In this document: piece after piece, positions 47,820 through 57,215 of the stretch
How the letters are laid out: each line of letters opens with the position of its first letter
Numbering within the stretch: position 1 is the stretch's first letter
Position numbers and translations under genes: made by a program
Notes under the pieces: model-generated
Seen by the model: the letters and a program-made list of their open reading frames with translations, nothing else
What the model was told of the DNA's origin: nothing
The model's database searches: none
Source of the DNA: Gnetum montanum
Taxonomy: Eukaryota > Streptophyta > Gnetopsida > Gnetales > Gnetaceae
Length of the DNA stretch: 64,000 nucleotides
Assembly: GCA_015680685.1 (NCBI GenBank)
Contig: MNCI01006092.1
Span: forward strand, 349,657-413,656
Reading direction: 5' to 3'

Positions 47820-50030
47820 ATCTTACCCTTTTTGGTGATGTTTAAAACTTAAGAAAATGGATTAGTAGATATGCAAATATCTAAAAATATTATCCCCCTT
47901 TTTGAAGAACATAAAAACGAATAAAGCACATAAACTTAGCTCTAAACCAAAAATATATTAAAACATACAAATTCCTATGCCAACCAGGGCCTAGAATAAA
48001 GTGTTGAGGTTCAAGGTTGTTCGGTAAAACATGAAAAATAATGAAACGATGCAAGAACACTAGATAGAGATATAAAAGGAAAAAACCATCTATCTCTAAC
48101 TCTTTTGAAAATTTTCATGTGGCCAACTATCTACATAAATCCACAACTTTCAAAAACAACCATTGGTCTAGCATCACATTAATCAAATATGTGCAAAAGC
48201 CTTTCCCCTTTATGGAATAAAAATTCCAAGATTTCTCAGTCGTAGTGATACCATTATCACAAAAATATCCATGGTAGCACAATATTTATACTCATCTTAT
48301 AAAAGATATATCATTTTTCAAATAGAGAAATTTCAAAGATATCCATAATGATCACAAGGATCTTTGAAAATTTTAAGGAATGTAATCCAACCAATTTCAA
48401 TAACTCTCTAACAGGCCTTCATAATAGAAACATGAATACTTCTTTCTTTAGCGTAGACCTTATTAACAAGAGAGATCATAAGTACTCAAGGGAATATATA
48501 TTCATAGAAATATATTCATATCAAGATGTATAGAGATGCAAACAAAAAAAATCCATTTCTTAGCAAGATTTTCATAGGATTGAAGATGCCAAAAAAAAGA
48601 AAAGAAAAAGGATTTGACCCTTATCAAAATCCAATCTTTGAGCAATGAGGATCAAGTAACTTGTCTTTTTTAAACTAATAAACTCATTAGTTAAATTAAT
48701 ATTTCATGATTCTATCAGTAGTCAATTCCTTTGAAAGCATCATGAAGATAATTAAATGGCGAGAAAGAAAGAACATGCTTGTAAAAGTAAAATCAAATTC
48801 TCATAAAGAAGGAAAAATACCAAATAGAAACAAGAAAATGCCCAAAAATAGCCAAGTACATTTTTAACAAGAAATTCAAATAGTAACCAAACGATATTAC
48901 AAGGTAAAATTTCTATAAGATATCTTAACCAAGATTTAATTTTTCTTTTACCTTGGATAATTTACCATACCCTTGCATGACATAAATCCTTGCTCATTTT
49001 GGAATGTGATATTTTGCTATTTGAGTGTTTCTTGGAAAAAGCCTCCAAAGACTTCTCTTACATTGGTCACCACCAAGATGATGATAGATAATGAGGAACA
49101 AGCTCCCCCTACACATGTGCATCTCTTCTTGGGCTTTTAAGATCATCTTGTGATTGTCAAGGAAGTAATCATTGTATATCACCAAAGTATTACAACTATA
49201 GGTTAAAATTAAGATCAAATGTGAATACTAAGGTCTCCAATCAATATTGATAGAGTTTTTAGAGTAGTATCTACTTAAAATTCATGACTTATCACAAAAA
49301 TGGCTAAAATATCCCAAAGGACATGAGCTTAGAAATAAATCATCATAAGAAGTTCAGAAAATGAAAGATTGAAAACAAGCTACAAGCCCAAAAAGAAGTT
49401 ATTGAAAGTACTACACCACATATTTTCATAAAACCAATTGCACCAAGCTCAAAGTGAATACAAGAGATACTCTAAATGGTTATTCTAACATCTTGCTAAT
49501 CTAGACAGAACATTCCATAAGTAATGTAAGCACAAATCAAGAATAATTCGGATTTCTCAAATCTTATACTTATAAATTATCTAGCAATCAAGGAGATGAA
49601 AACTTACCTTGAATTACCTTTCTTGCATGTGAGAAGAGAAGATTAATGAAGTTTGAGATGAGGTTCTCTATCATGAAGTACCTTCTCATATTTTGGTTCT
49701 TTTTCATTATATTTTTTATATGATGCCTCTATTTGTTCATGTTCTTTAAGAAAGAATCCTAATCACTTAATGCATCATCTGTCTCTTTGAAATTTTTTTT
49801 TATTCTCCACTTCTCTTCATTTTCAGCTATTGTTGCCTACAAAATTTCCTTACCAAATCCTTTTTGACAAGACCAAGCATCAAACTTTTTTTGATCATAG
49901 TTAAAGTTCTACTTACTACCATAATTTTTACAACCAAATAAATTATTCTCCTCATGAATGGAATTATCATACCTAGCTATGCATGATCTTGAACTTGTAT
50001 CCTCTTATGTGACCTTCCCATACTCTTTGG
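47820..50030 (-). other. Internal region of element E after gag, no pol
   Basis: No protease, integrase or RT motif in any frame. One minus-strand frame of 74 codons (49218-48994) matches no family I know. This is where pol should be in a copia element. Confidence 0.6.
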
Positions 50031-51308
50031 TTATTTTTCAGGAGTCTTTTCTTCTTGAACCTTTTTACAATCCTTATCTAAAGTAGTTAGTTGTTGAATC
50101 TCAACTTTTATGTCTGATATTTCTCCTTTAATTTCACTATGAATAGTATCTATCTTAGAAATTAAAAATTTCTTTGCTTTCCTAAGGAAATAATGTAGAA
50201 TAAGAAACTCTTCTCTAAGTTCACTATACCTTTCATTACCCTGACCACCTTGTTCAACCATATGCGAAGAATTTTCATCTGTAAGTTCCATGGATATGAG
50301 ATGAGAATCTTTGGTAGAGTTACCTACTTCTTCTTCAGTTTGCTCACCATCATTCCAACTTATATAAAAGTTGGTCTTTTTTGATTTCTCATCATTAGAT
50401 CTAATCTTTGGATGAACCTTGCTATTAGTAGGACATTTGGAGGCCATATGGCCTCTTCCTCCACAAACCCAACATTCTATAGAAGAGAAATCTAAGTTAG
50501 AATTCAAAATTTTTTTACCTCTTTACCTTTGAACATATTGGATCTTTGTTGAAATGCCCCCTTGTTTCTTCTTATTAGTAATCATTGTAGCTTCCTTGAG
50601 AGAAAGGTGATCTTATCTTTGGTTTCGTCATCATGCTCATTGAGCTCCTTCTCCTTAGAGGCAATATTTAGAGTAATAGGTCTTTCTTGGATGGCTCCTT
50701 AACTTATGAGATGAATTTCATAAAGCAATGATAACACTTTGAAGTTCAAATTTTAGAGTTGAGAAATCTCTGATTTCCTCCATACTTAAGATCTTTGGTC
50801 TGAACTCAAATTAAAGAGTTTTGATCATGTTGATGATGGCATCTTTACAAGTACCTCTAATAGCTACAACAATATCATTTTCTCTAAAAACGTAATCTTT
50901 TATTTTCTCACCTTTTCTCATTTTAAGCTTATCATATTCACTTTGCAAAACTACCAATTTTGATTACTTAACAATAGAGGTTCCTTTATAAGTAACTTCT
51001 AAAGTTTGCCAAATTTCTTTAGTTTTTTTTCATATTAATATTCTATTAAATTAAAATTTATTCAAATCGTAATATAAATAATTCTTTACTTTTGAATCAA
51101 ACATGAACTTATCTTTCCCCTCTTGTGTCCATTTGTTACAGGGTTTGATGATCTTGGTGGAGCTATCGACAGGCGGTGTGTAGCCTTCAAGGATTGATTT
51201 CCAAACTTCAAACTCTATGGATTCAAAGAATCCTTGCATTCTAGATTTCCAATAGGTGGAGTCAAGTTTGTTGAGCATGGGTTGCTTTGTATAAGATGCC
51301 CCCTCCAT
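50031..51308 (-). pseudogene. Copia-type gag of element E, with CCHC zinc knuckle
   Basis: ATG at 51308, about 40 bases after the primer-binding site. The N-terminal part reads LDSTYWKSRMQGFFESIE...WTQEGKDKFMFDSKVKN, as in plant copia gag (the UBN2-type family: YWKxRM, W...EW...E). The middle is frame-shifted, with LLEVLVKMPSS near 50860 and IASKEKELNEHDDETKDK near 50680-50620. The C-terminal open part (50507-50031) starts with CWVCGGRGHMASKC, a complete C-X2-C-X4-H-X4-C knuckle, then a long Glu/Lys-rich helical tail ending in a stop at 50031. The frame ends by itself rather than running into a protease. Confidence 0.8.
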
Positions 51309-51347
51309 TGTTCACTCTTTGAAGTTGATGATGAAGAAGATTACCAA

Positions 51348-51359
51348 GCTTCGATACCA
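51348..51359 (-). other. Primer-binding site of element E (initiator tRNA-Met type)
   Basis: The minus strand reads TGGTATCGAAGC two bases after the LTR end; the usual site is TGGTATCAGAGC. Confidence 0.8.
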
Positions 51360-51361
51360 CT

Positions 51362-52511
51362 TGAGGATTGTTGAACTTATAAAAGGGGGCGGGGGNGGGG
51401 GGGTGTTTGCAGGATGAATAAGTTCTCCAGGTAAAAAATTCTTTGAAGTAAAGCACATACAAAAAGTAGTGTGGTTCCCCAATTTGGGTAGTCCACTCTC
51501 ATATGGTATAGTTCACAAGCACACCTATAGACTTTTTTACTCTCACATGTGATTTGAAGGGTACCACACCCTATACAAGCTCTAAGCTCTAAAACAAAGT
51601 GAATCAACACTATGAATCCACTTAATCCACAAGGTTCTAATAATCTTAAAATGTAGTTTTCAAGATCCCATAACTCTTACAACTTAAGCTTTGCTTCAAA
51701 ATGTTGTGGTGCGACAACAACACTTAATCCTGTAGGATCCCAACAAGCTCAAGCAAGATGACTTCCCACAAAAAGTACATCAACCCCATAGGGGAACAAT
51801 AGAGAAAAAAAATCATAATGAAAGAATGCAACTAATTTTGTTGATCCTTGCACTTTTAGGTATAGCTCACTTTGACCAATTACAATAGATAAAAGGTTGT
51901 ACAAAGAGAAACAATAATGATTACAATGATTGCTTGATGAATACAATGAAAGTAGACCATGCTTGGACATTTCCCCATGAGAATGAAGTCTTCTTATAGT
52001 CAATATGTTTTCAAAATCACCTTGTAATTCATGCAATAGCTAATTAATAATCATTGGGGATGTCTTCTCCAAGACTAAGATGTCTTTCTGTAATGGACCT
52101 TCATTCTAGAAAGACATCTTCTTCAAGATTGAGATGTCTTTCTAGATAAAACCTTCATTCTACAAAGACATCTTTTTCTCATAAAAGATGTCTTGCTCTC
52201 TAGAAAGAGGTTTTCTATTTTCCAAAGATGGATTCTCCTATGCTACCTTCAATTTTTCGAAGACATCTTCTTTTCCTTGAAGATGTCTTCACTTGATGGT
52301 AGACATCTGTTGTTTCTACAAGACGTCTTCTCTAAAAATAATTCTTCGATGCTAGGCCTTCCTTATAGGCTTTGAATTCTTTGTTCCTTGTCCATGTTAT
52401 TGAACTTTCACATGCCTTCTTATCTTAATCCAACTCCTACAAACACAACAACCACACAAACATCATTATGGTCTATTTTTCTTAATGCTTTGACATACCA
52501 AAAGGTCAACA
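51362..52511 (-). repeat. 5-prime LTR of element E
   Basis: Starts TGTTGACCTTTTGGTATG at 52511 on the minus strand and ends at 51362 with CCTCA before the primer site. U3 at 52050-52340 carries about ten AGATGTCT/AGACATCT/AGACGTCT units. A G-run with one ambiguous base (N at 51396) lies at 51385-51405. Confidence 0.85.
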
Positions 52512-52700
52512 TATAGGACACCACAACCTTTATAAGATTTGAGCTTCACTATGGGGAATTTTATCATTGTGAAATATCTCAACCCTACAAGATCCTAATA
52601 AGCTTAAAATGTGACTTAGAGGATCCCACAACCTATACAAAATTGAGCTCTACTTTGTAGTGTTTTGGGACTACAAAATAACTTAATCCCATAGGATCCC
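52512..52700 (-). repeat. Right part of an E-family LTR split by element E
   Basis: Continues the LTR fragment at 46522-46693: CACAACCTTTATAAGATTTG, GAGGATCCCACAACC and CATAGGATCCC follow in LTR order. It ends abruptly at about 52700 where element F1 begins. Confidence 0.7.
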
Positions 52701-52842
52701 GAAGATAAACACGGTAGTGTTTTGTGCATGTTTCTAACTGTATTCCATTTTGCCTCTCATTTACTGTTTAGCTTTCTCGTATTATTTTCTACCTTATTTA
52801 CCTTCAAGCACCACCTTGTATCACTGCCGTGTTTATCTTCGG
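52699..52842. repeat. 144-base segment bounded by 20-base inverted repeats
   Basis: 52699-52718 (CCGAAGATAAACACGGTAGT) is the reverse complement of 52823-52842 with one mismatch. The interior has no gene. It could be a small foldback element at the junction, or part of the U3 of F1. No flanking duplication was found. Confidence 0.6.
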
Positions 52843-53148
52843 CATCACTTCATATTATCATCACATCTCTATTTTATGCATCATTTCACATTATTGTAGC
52901 ACTTTTACAGTTCCTGCTTCTATTCCCCTTGCCGCATCCACCCGTAAGCACTATCCCGCTATTCGTATAATTAATATCACAAAAGGCTATATTGACACTA
53001 ATGTAAGTCCCTGTCTGATTGACCAGACCATTTAGGGCACCCCGTGTTTGCACACACCTAGCACCGCCCTCCTGCGAGCACGGGGTTGGAATTGTTGTGC
53101 TTGCCAACCCCAGCGTTCTTCCAGCCGTCGACATTTTCAGTCGTTACA
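52701..53148 (+). repeat. 3-prime part of the 5-prime LTR of element F1
   Basis: Ends CGTTACA at 53148, six bases before a primer-binding-like site, as in F2 (GGTACA at 56486). CTGTCTGATTG (53011) matches F2 TTGTCTGATCC (56335). The 5-prime end is not defined and may be lost at the junction with the copia LTR. Confidence 0.55.
53040..53085 (+). promoter_or_regulatory. Stem-loop near the 3-prime end of the F1 LTR
   Basis: CCCCGTG (53040-53046) pairs with CACGGGG (53079-53085), seven perfect pairs around a 32-base loop. F2 has a different stem at the corresponding place. Confidence 0.5.
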
Positions 53149-53154
53149 GTTTTC

Positions 53155-53170
53155 TGGTGCTAGAAGGAGG
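53155..53170 (+). other. Primer-binding-like site of element F1
   Basis: TGGTGCTAGAAGGAGG follows the LTR end and matches TGGCGCTAGAAGAAGG of F2 (56492-56507). The priming tRNA was not identified. Confidence 0.55.
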
Positions 53171-53244
53171 CCCTTTGGTGCCTTTTCCACATGTCATGGT
53201 GGTTCTGTGAGCCTTCTGCACCATGATATACATAAGCGTAGAAG

Positions 53245-53920
53245 CGACACCCTCTTGTGGTTGTTTGCGCTCAGTGCGGTGCAGATCGATCAGCCTGACG
53301 GTTCCCCTGGAGCCCTACAGAACACAAGGCTTTCGACCGTTGGTTAACTAGCTCATTCTACAGTCGTCTTGCATGCGTGTTGCACCCTATCTGTTGTGGT
53401 GCAGATCGATCACTTGGACGGTCCCTCCGGGACCCTGCGAGACATAAAGCCTACATGATTGCTATGTAGCTTGCCCATCCTACAGTTGTCTTGCCTACGT
53501 TCTATATCCCATTCCGTGTGGTACAGACGGTCGCCTCGATGGTCCCTCCGGGATCCCACGAGACACAAAACTTACCTAGTTGCTAGTTAATTTGCTCGTT
53601 TTACGATAGTCTCGTATGCCTTCCACACCCCGACTTACATTAGCGTAGACTTGACATCCTTTGTGGTTCTTTGTGCTTCGTGCGGTGTAGATCAGTCACC
53701 TCGACGGTTCCTCCAGAATCGTATGAGACAATAAGCCTTTCGACGGTGATTTAATTTGCCCCTCCTGATTACAGTAGTCTTACATGTGTCCTGTGCCCTA
53801 GCCAACACAAGCAAAAATGTGACATCCTTTTGGGGTTATTTACACCTTGTGTGGTGCAGGTCGGTCACCTCGACGGTTCCTCCGGGATCCTGTAAGACGT
53901 AAAGCCACCTGTTGTGATTT
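53245..53920 (+). repeat. Tandem array of five units in the F1 leader
   Basis: The anchor GTGCAGATCGATCACCTCGA or a variant recurs at about 53281, 53401, 53522, 53687 and 53856, each followed by GACGGTTCCTCCGGGATCC-like sequence and GAGACATAAAGCC. Spacing is 120, 121, about 166 and about 168 bases; the longer units also contain GACATCCTTTTGTGGTT-like sequence. The array lies between primer site and gag start. Confidence 0.8.
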
Positions 53921-53982
53921 TTTTAAATCCTTCAGTTCTTCTAAATTTTCTAGCATTTTTTCACATAATCACTTGCTTGAAG

Positions 53983-55395
53983 ATGGTTCTAGCCATCACT
54001 GCCGTTGGTCCCTTCGACACGGAGATGCCCTTCGCTATCCAAGGCACCACTGGTGCCGAACAATGGCTGAACCCAATACCAGAAGCACGTCGATCTCTCA
54101 GAATCCAAAATCGAGGACCTGAGGGGCTGGCCCAACAACATGAGCATTACAGTTTCCTTTGTGCTAAGGTACAGGCTAGCCTACCCCTAGATTTACACGA
54201 ACTCAAAGAAAAATGTAGCTTCGAGTTCGCTTACTACAACGGGGAGGAATTCGTTCTTAACCAAGGCATTCCTCTGCCTTTGACACAAGCTTACCAAAGG
54301 CTGCTAGATCAACTAGTCTAGTTGACAAGGCTTAGGGAGCAACAAGACACAGTGTCCAACCAGGACGACACCTTCCAAGATGGGCAAGAAGGGCTTGATT
54401 CCGAATCTGATGAGGGAGGCCCAGCCAACCCCATCCTTGTCCTGTCTACCCAGTCCTTCTGGGCCAACCCGCTGCCTATCGCCATCCCCTTTGTCATCAC
54501 TCCTACGCTTCAGCATCCTATAGCTACAATTGCAATGGGTAGCCATGCTATGTCCCTAGCATCTCATCACCCCTATCCATCGGTTGCACTCGCAACAACT
54601 ATGTCGTCACAAACTATCCATCAGCATGCTACCACAATACGCAACACACCTATCACGACTACCCTACCACATGTCTATGTAGTACCTACTTTACAACCGC
54701 ATACAACTCCTATACCAATCCCTACATTTGCATCTGTTCCACCCTCTATGACGGGTCTAGGTCCATCCACATGGTGGACTCCGCTCACTTCTTCGTTTAT
54801 TCTGCAGCTGTCGTAGATGTCTCACTACATTCGCCCTTAGGTCTACGCAATCGTGCAGACGGTACATCCTAGTCCAGGGCCGTGGGCTATCCCATTGGGG
54901 ACCCAAGTGGCCTACCCAGCAGCTCAACCCACCATTACTACTCTGATAATAACACCCACCAAATGGTGGATAACACAAACAACACCTTTAGCAGGGGTAG
55001 CCCCAACATCACAGCCGATGGGCCAAATCGCCACTGCTACCATGCCACATGTGGGAGTTGCCTCTGCAGTCCCTTAGCTGCTTACAATGTCGCCAGGTCT
55101 GGACCAAGCATTTCAGCTCATCTAGACCCTAATCGAGGAACTAAAACACCTCAAAGCGGTCGGGTCTGATACGGTACAAGTCATAGATTTCTACCAAGAT
55201 GACCCCATCAACCCTGCAATCCCGACTTTGATATTCCCACCCGAGATGCCCCTCCTGCACTTCATGAAGTACGATGGAGAAGTGAAACACCACAAAATTT
55301 TGGGCTTAGTACTTGTCCAACACCAAGCAGGTCCCTGGGACCCACAGACAACCACAGCTACATCTGGTGTCACACATGGCAACTTCGGAGATTAA
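53983..55395 (+). pseudogene. gag N-terminal part of element F1
   Basis: One frame from ATG at 53983 (MVLAITAVGPFDTEMPFAIQ) to TAA at 55393-55395, interrupted only by nonsense codons (TAG at about 54319, 54814, 54838, 55075 and 55126). ARRSLRIQNRGPEGL corresponds to PRRSLRLQGRNP of F2. A long Pro/Thr/Ala-rich middle follows, then EELKHLKAVG...QVIDFYQDDPINPAIP, equivalent to EEIKRLKTAAG...VVDFYHDDPISPSILP in F2. The similarity stops where the capsid core would begin, so only the N-terminal half is left. Five of the six stops fit CAG-to-TAG changes. Confidence 0.7.
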
Positions 55396-55429
55396 AATAC
55401 TTAATTTTCACCAAGTATGTAGTGTCAGC

Positions 55430-55835
55430 GTATATGCCTAGCGTATACACCCAAGTAGGCAGTCTCAGCGTATACACTCAAGTTCACAGCATAGACGTCT
55501 AGTGTACATGCCCAGCGTACATGCCTCACATGTACGCCCAGTAGGTACAGCCGATGTATACACTGAGCATGCAATTCCTGAAGACAGCATGGAAGTAGCA
55601 CTGCAGAACAAGACTTGGTACAAGGCAACAACCATCAGCGTATACGCCCAGCGTCCATCAGCGTATATGCCCCAGCGCATACGCCCAGCGTCCATCAGAG
55701 TATACGCCAGCGTCCACGACATCTACGCCTAAATTCGAATACGCCCAGCACATCCAGTGTATACGCGTATACGCCCACAATCTAAGCTTGTTAAACACAA
55801 CGTATACGCCCAACGTATACACCCGCTAAATGTAA
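55430..55835 (+). repeat. CAGCGTATACGCC repeat array in U3 of F2
   Basis: About fifteen degenerate copies of CAGCGTATACGCC, built on the palindrome GCGTATACGC, occur upstream of the TATA box. Examples are at 55639-55720 and 55796-55830. Variants include CAGCGTATATGCC and CAGCGTACATGCC. The position suggests regulatory sites. Confidence 0.8.
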
Positions 55836-55920
55836 CATATTATACACTTGTAAATTTTACGCTTTTGCACCCGGTCAACGCGGCATGTGTCGCCCAACCC
55901 AAGTTTGCCTTCAAAACCTG

Positions 55921-55928
55921 TATAAAAA
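55921..55928 (+). promoter_or_regulatory. TATA box of element F2 LTR
   Basis: TATAAAAA in a GC-rich context (CCTGTATAAAAACCCC), just after the U3 repeat array. The transcript start is expected near 55950. Confidence 0.6.
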
Positions 55929-56369
55929 CCCCAATTTTTCACGAGAATCAGGTGGGTTGGCAAAATTTCCAGGGCACACCAGAGAGCAGAGACGCTGCGA
56001 ACCAGAGCACAAAAACTTTTACACTGGACAACCTTGTACACTGAGCATACAGTCTCTACGCTGTGCCTATCATGTGAACCAGCCACAATCATCCTTGCAT
56101 CCCCCGGGGCTTTTCGTCCGCCTTGTGTTCCAATCACAACTGCATTAGACCGGTGCATTGTATTTTCATTTTGTAATGTCATTGTTACATTTTCCTCCCA
56201 AAATCGTTTACAGTTCGCATTAATTGTTGCATGTATTCTGTTTTCACTCGTTTACGTTACACTCTGATTTATGCCCATTACATCGTTTATGTATAACCCA
56301 GCGTATAGCACTTCGATGTACGTTCGGGGAAATCCTTGTCTGATCCGCGTGTGGACCACCCAACGTACT

Positions 56370-56409
56370 CTACCTTCGTTCATTCCAGCTCACCCTTAGG
56401 CGAAGGTAG
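56370..56409 (+). promoter_or_regulatory. Stem-loop near the 3-prime end of the F2 LTR
   Basis: CTACCTTCG (56370-56378) pairs with CGAAGGTAG (56401-56409), nine perfect pairs with a 22-base loop. Same position relative to the GTCTGAT block as the F1 stem, different sequence. Confidence 0.55.
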
Positions 56410-56491
56410 GGTCTTCTGTGCGCATTCTACGATCCCATAGTCTCTGTTTCCTTCCAGCCAGAGACTGACGATTTCGAACGGTACAGAAATT

Positions 56492-56507
56492 GGCGCTAGA
56501 AGAAGGG
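56492..56507 (+). other. Primer-binding-like site of element F2
   Basis: TGGCGCTAGAAGAAGG begins five bases after the LTR end, as in F1. It starts TGG, as expected for pairing with a tRNA 3-prime CCA; the tRNA was not identified. Confidence 0.6.
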
Positions 56508-56529
56508 CCCTTCCTAAAACCTTACCTGC

Positions 56530-57190
56530 AAGCTTCCTAGCATTTACGCTGTTGAGCGTATACACCGTCAACCATATGCCGATTCCTTCCAAAATCCTCC
56601 CAGCATTTACAGTTCTCGGTTTAAAACCCAGTCTGCAAACTATCCAGCATCTACGCTACTTAGCGTCTACACTATTTAGTTCAAACGCTTCCATCCATAA
56701 GTCTCCCAGCGTCTACGCTGTTTGCCACACGAGGACTCTGTAAGATCCCCAGCTTCTACGCTGCTGAGTATACGCTACACACTTTACGCTGAAAATTTTT
56801 CCTACGCCATACACAACTATTAAAGTTTACGCTGCACATTTTTACGCTGTACACTTGTCTACGCTGCTGTCCATTTACGCTACGCTTTTTACGCCGTAGA
56901 TTTTCTCTACGCCACACACTGACTTTCTCTGAGATTTTGTTTACGCTACTCTCTTTACGTCGCGAACTAGTTTATGCTACTGTTCATATATACCACACTC
57001 TATATCCTGTAAAACCTGTTTACGCTGCACCCTGACACTGTATACGCTGTTTGGTGTATACGCTGTACTACTTACGCCGTAAACTTGTCTACGCTGACTC
57101 TATACACTGCATATATATACGCTGTACACACTGTATACGTTGTCGTTATACGCCGGTCGTTGAAGCGTATACGCTGTACGCTGCACTCAC
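56530..57190 (+). repeat. TACGCTG repeat array in the F2 leader
   Basis: More than twenty copies of TACGCTG or close variants (TTTACGCTG, TCTACGCTG, TATACGCTG, TACGCCG) at irregular spacing of about 15-40 bases, ending 25 bases before the gag ATG. TACGCTG is the reverse complement of CAGCGTA, the unit of the U3 array. Confidence 0.85.
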
Positions 57191-57215
57191 TACACTAATT
57201 TCACATCCCTATACC

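Larger units (their letters stand above)
46694..52511 (-). mobile_element. Element E: gag-only Ty1/copia retrotransposon
   Basis: Minus-strand order: 5-prime LTR (52511-51362), initiator-Met primer-binding site, gag (51308-50031), about 2.2 kb without pol, 3-prime LTR (47819-46694). The flanks are identical, TATAG at 46689-46693 and at 52512-52516. It sits inside an LTR of its own family. Protease, integrase and RT are absent, so it resembles the gag-only class of non-autonomous elements (TR-GAG). Confidence 0.85.
55400..56486 (+). repeat. 5-prime LTR of element F2 (left end approximate)
   Basis: The right end is GGTACA at 56486, by analogy with F1. The left end lies after the gag remnant of F1, about 55396-55430; no certain TG terminus could be chosen. 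U3 has the GCGTATACGC array, then a TATA box at 55921 and a long R-U5 part. Confidence 0.6.

Noticed and set aside
53048-53347. Open frame of 99 codons in the GC-rich leader of F1
   Set aside because: Covers the LTR end, primer site and first tandem unit; long only because of base composition.
53245-53920. CRISPR-like array
   Set aside because: Units of 120-168 bases repeat as a whole, without unique spacers, in plant retroelement DNA.
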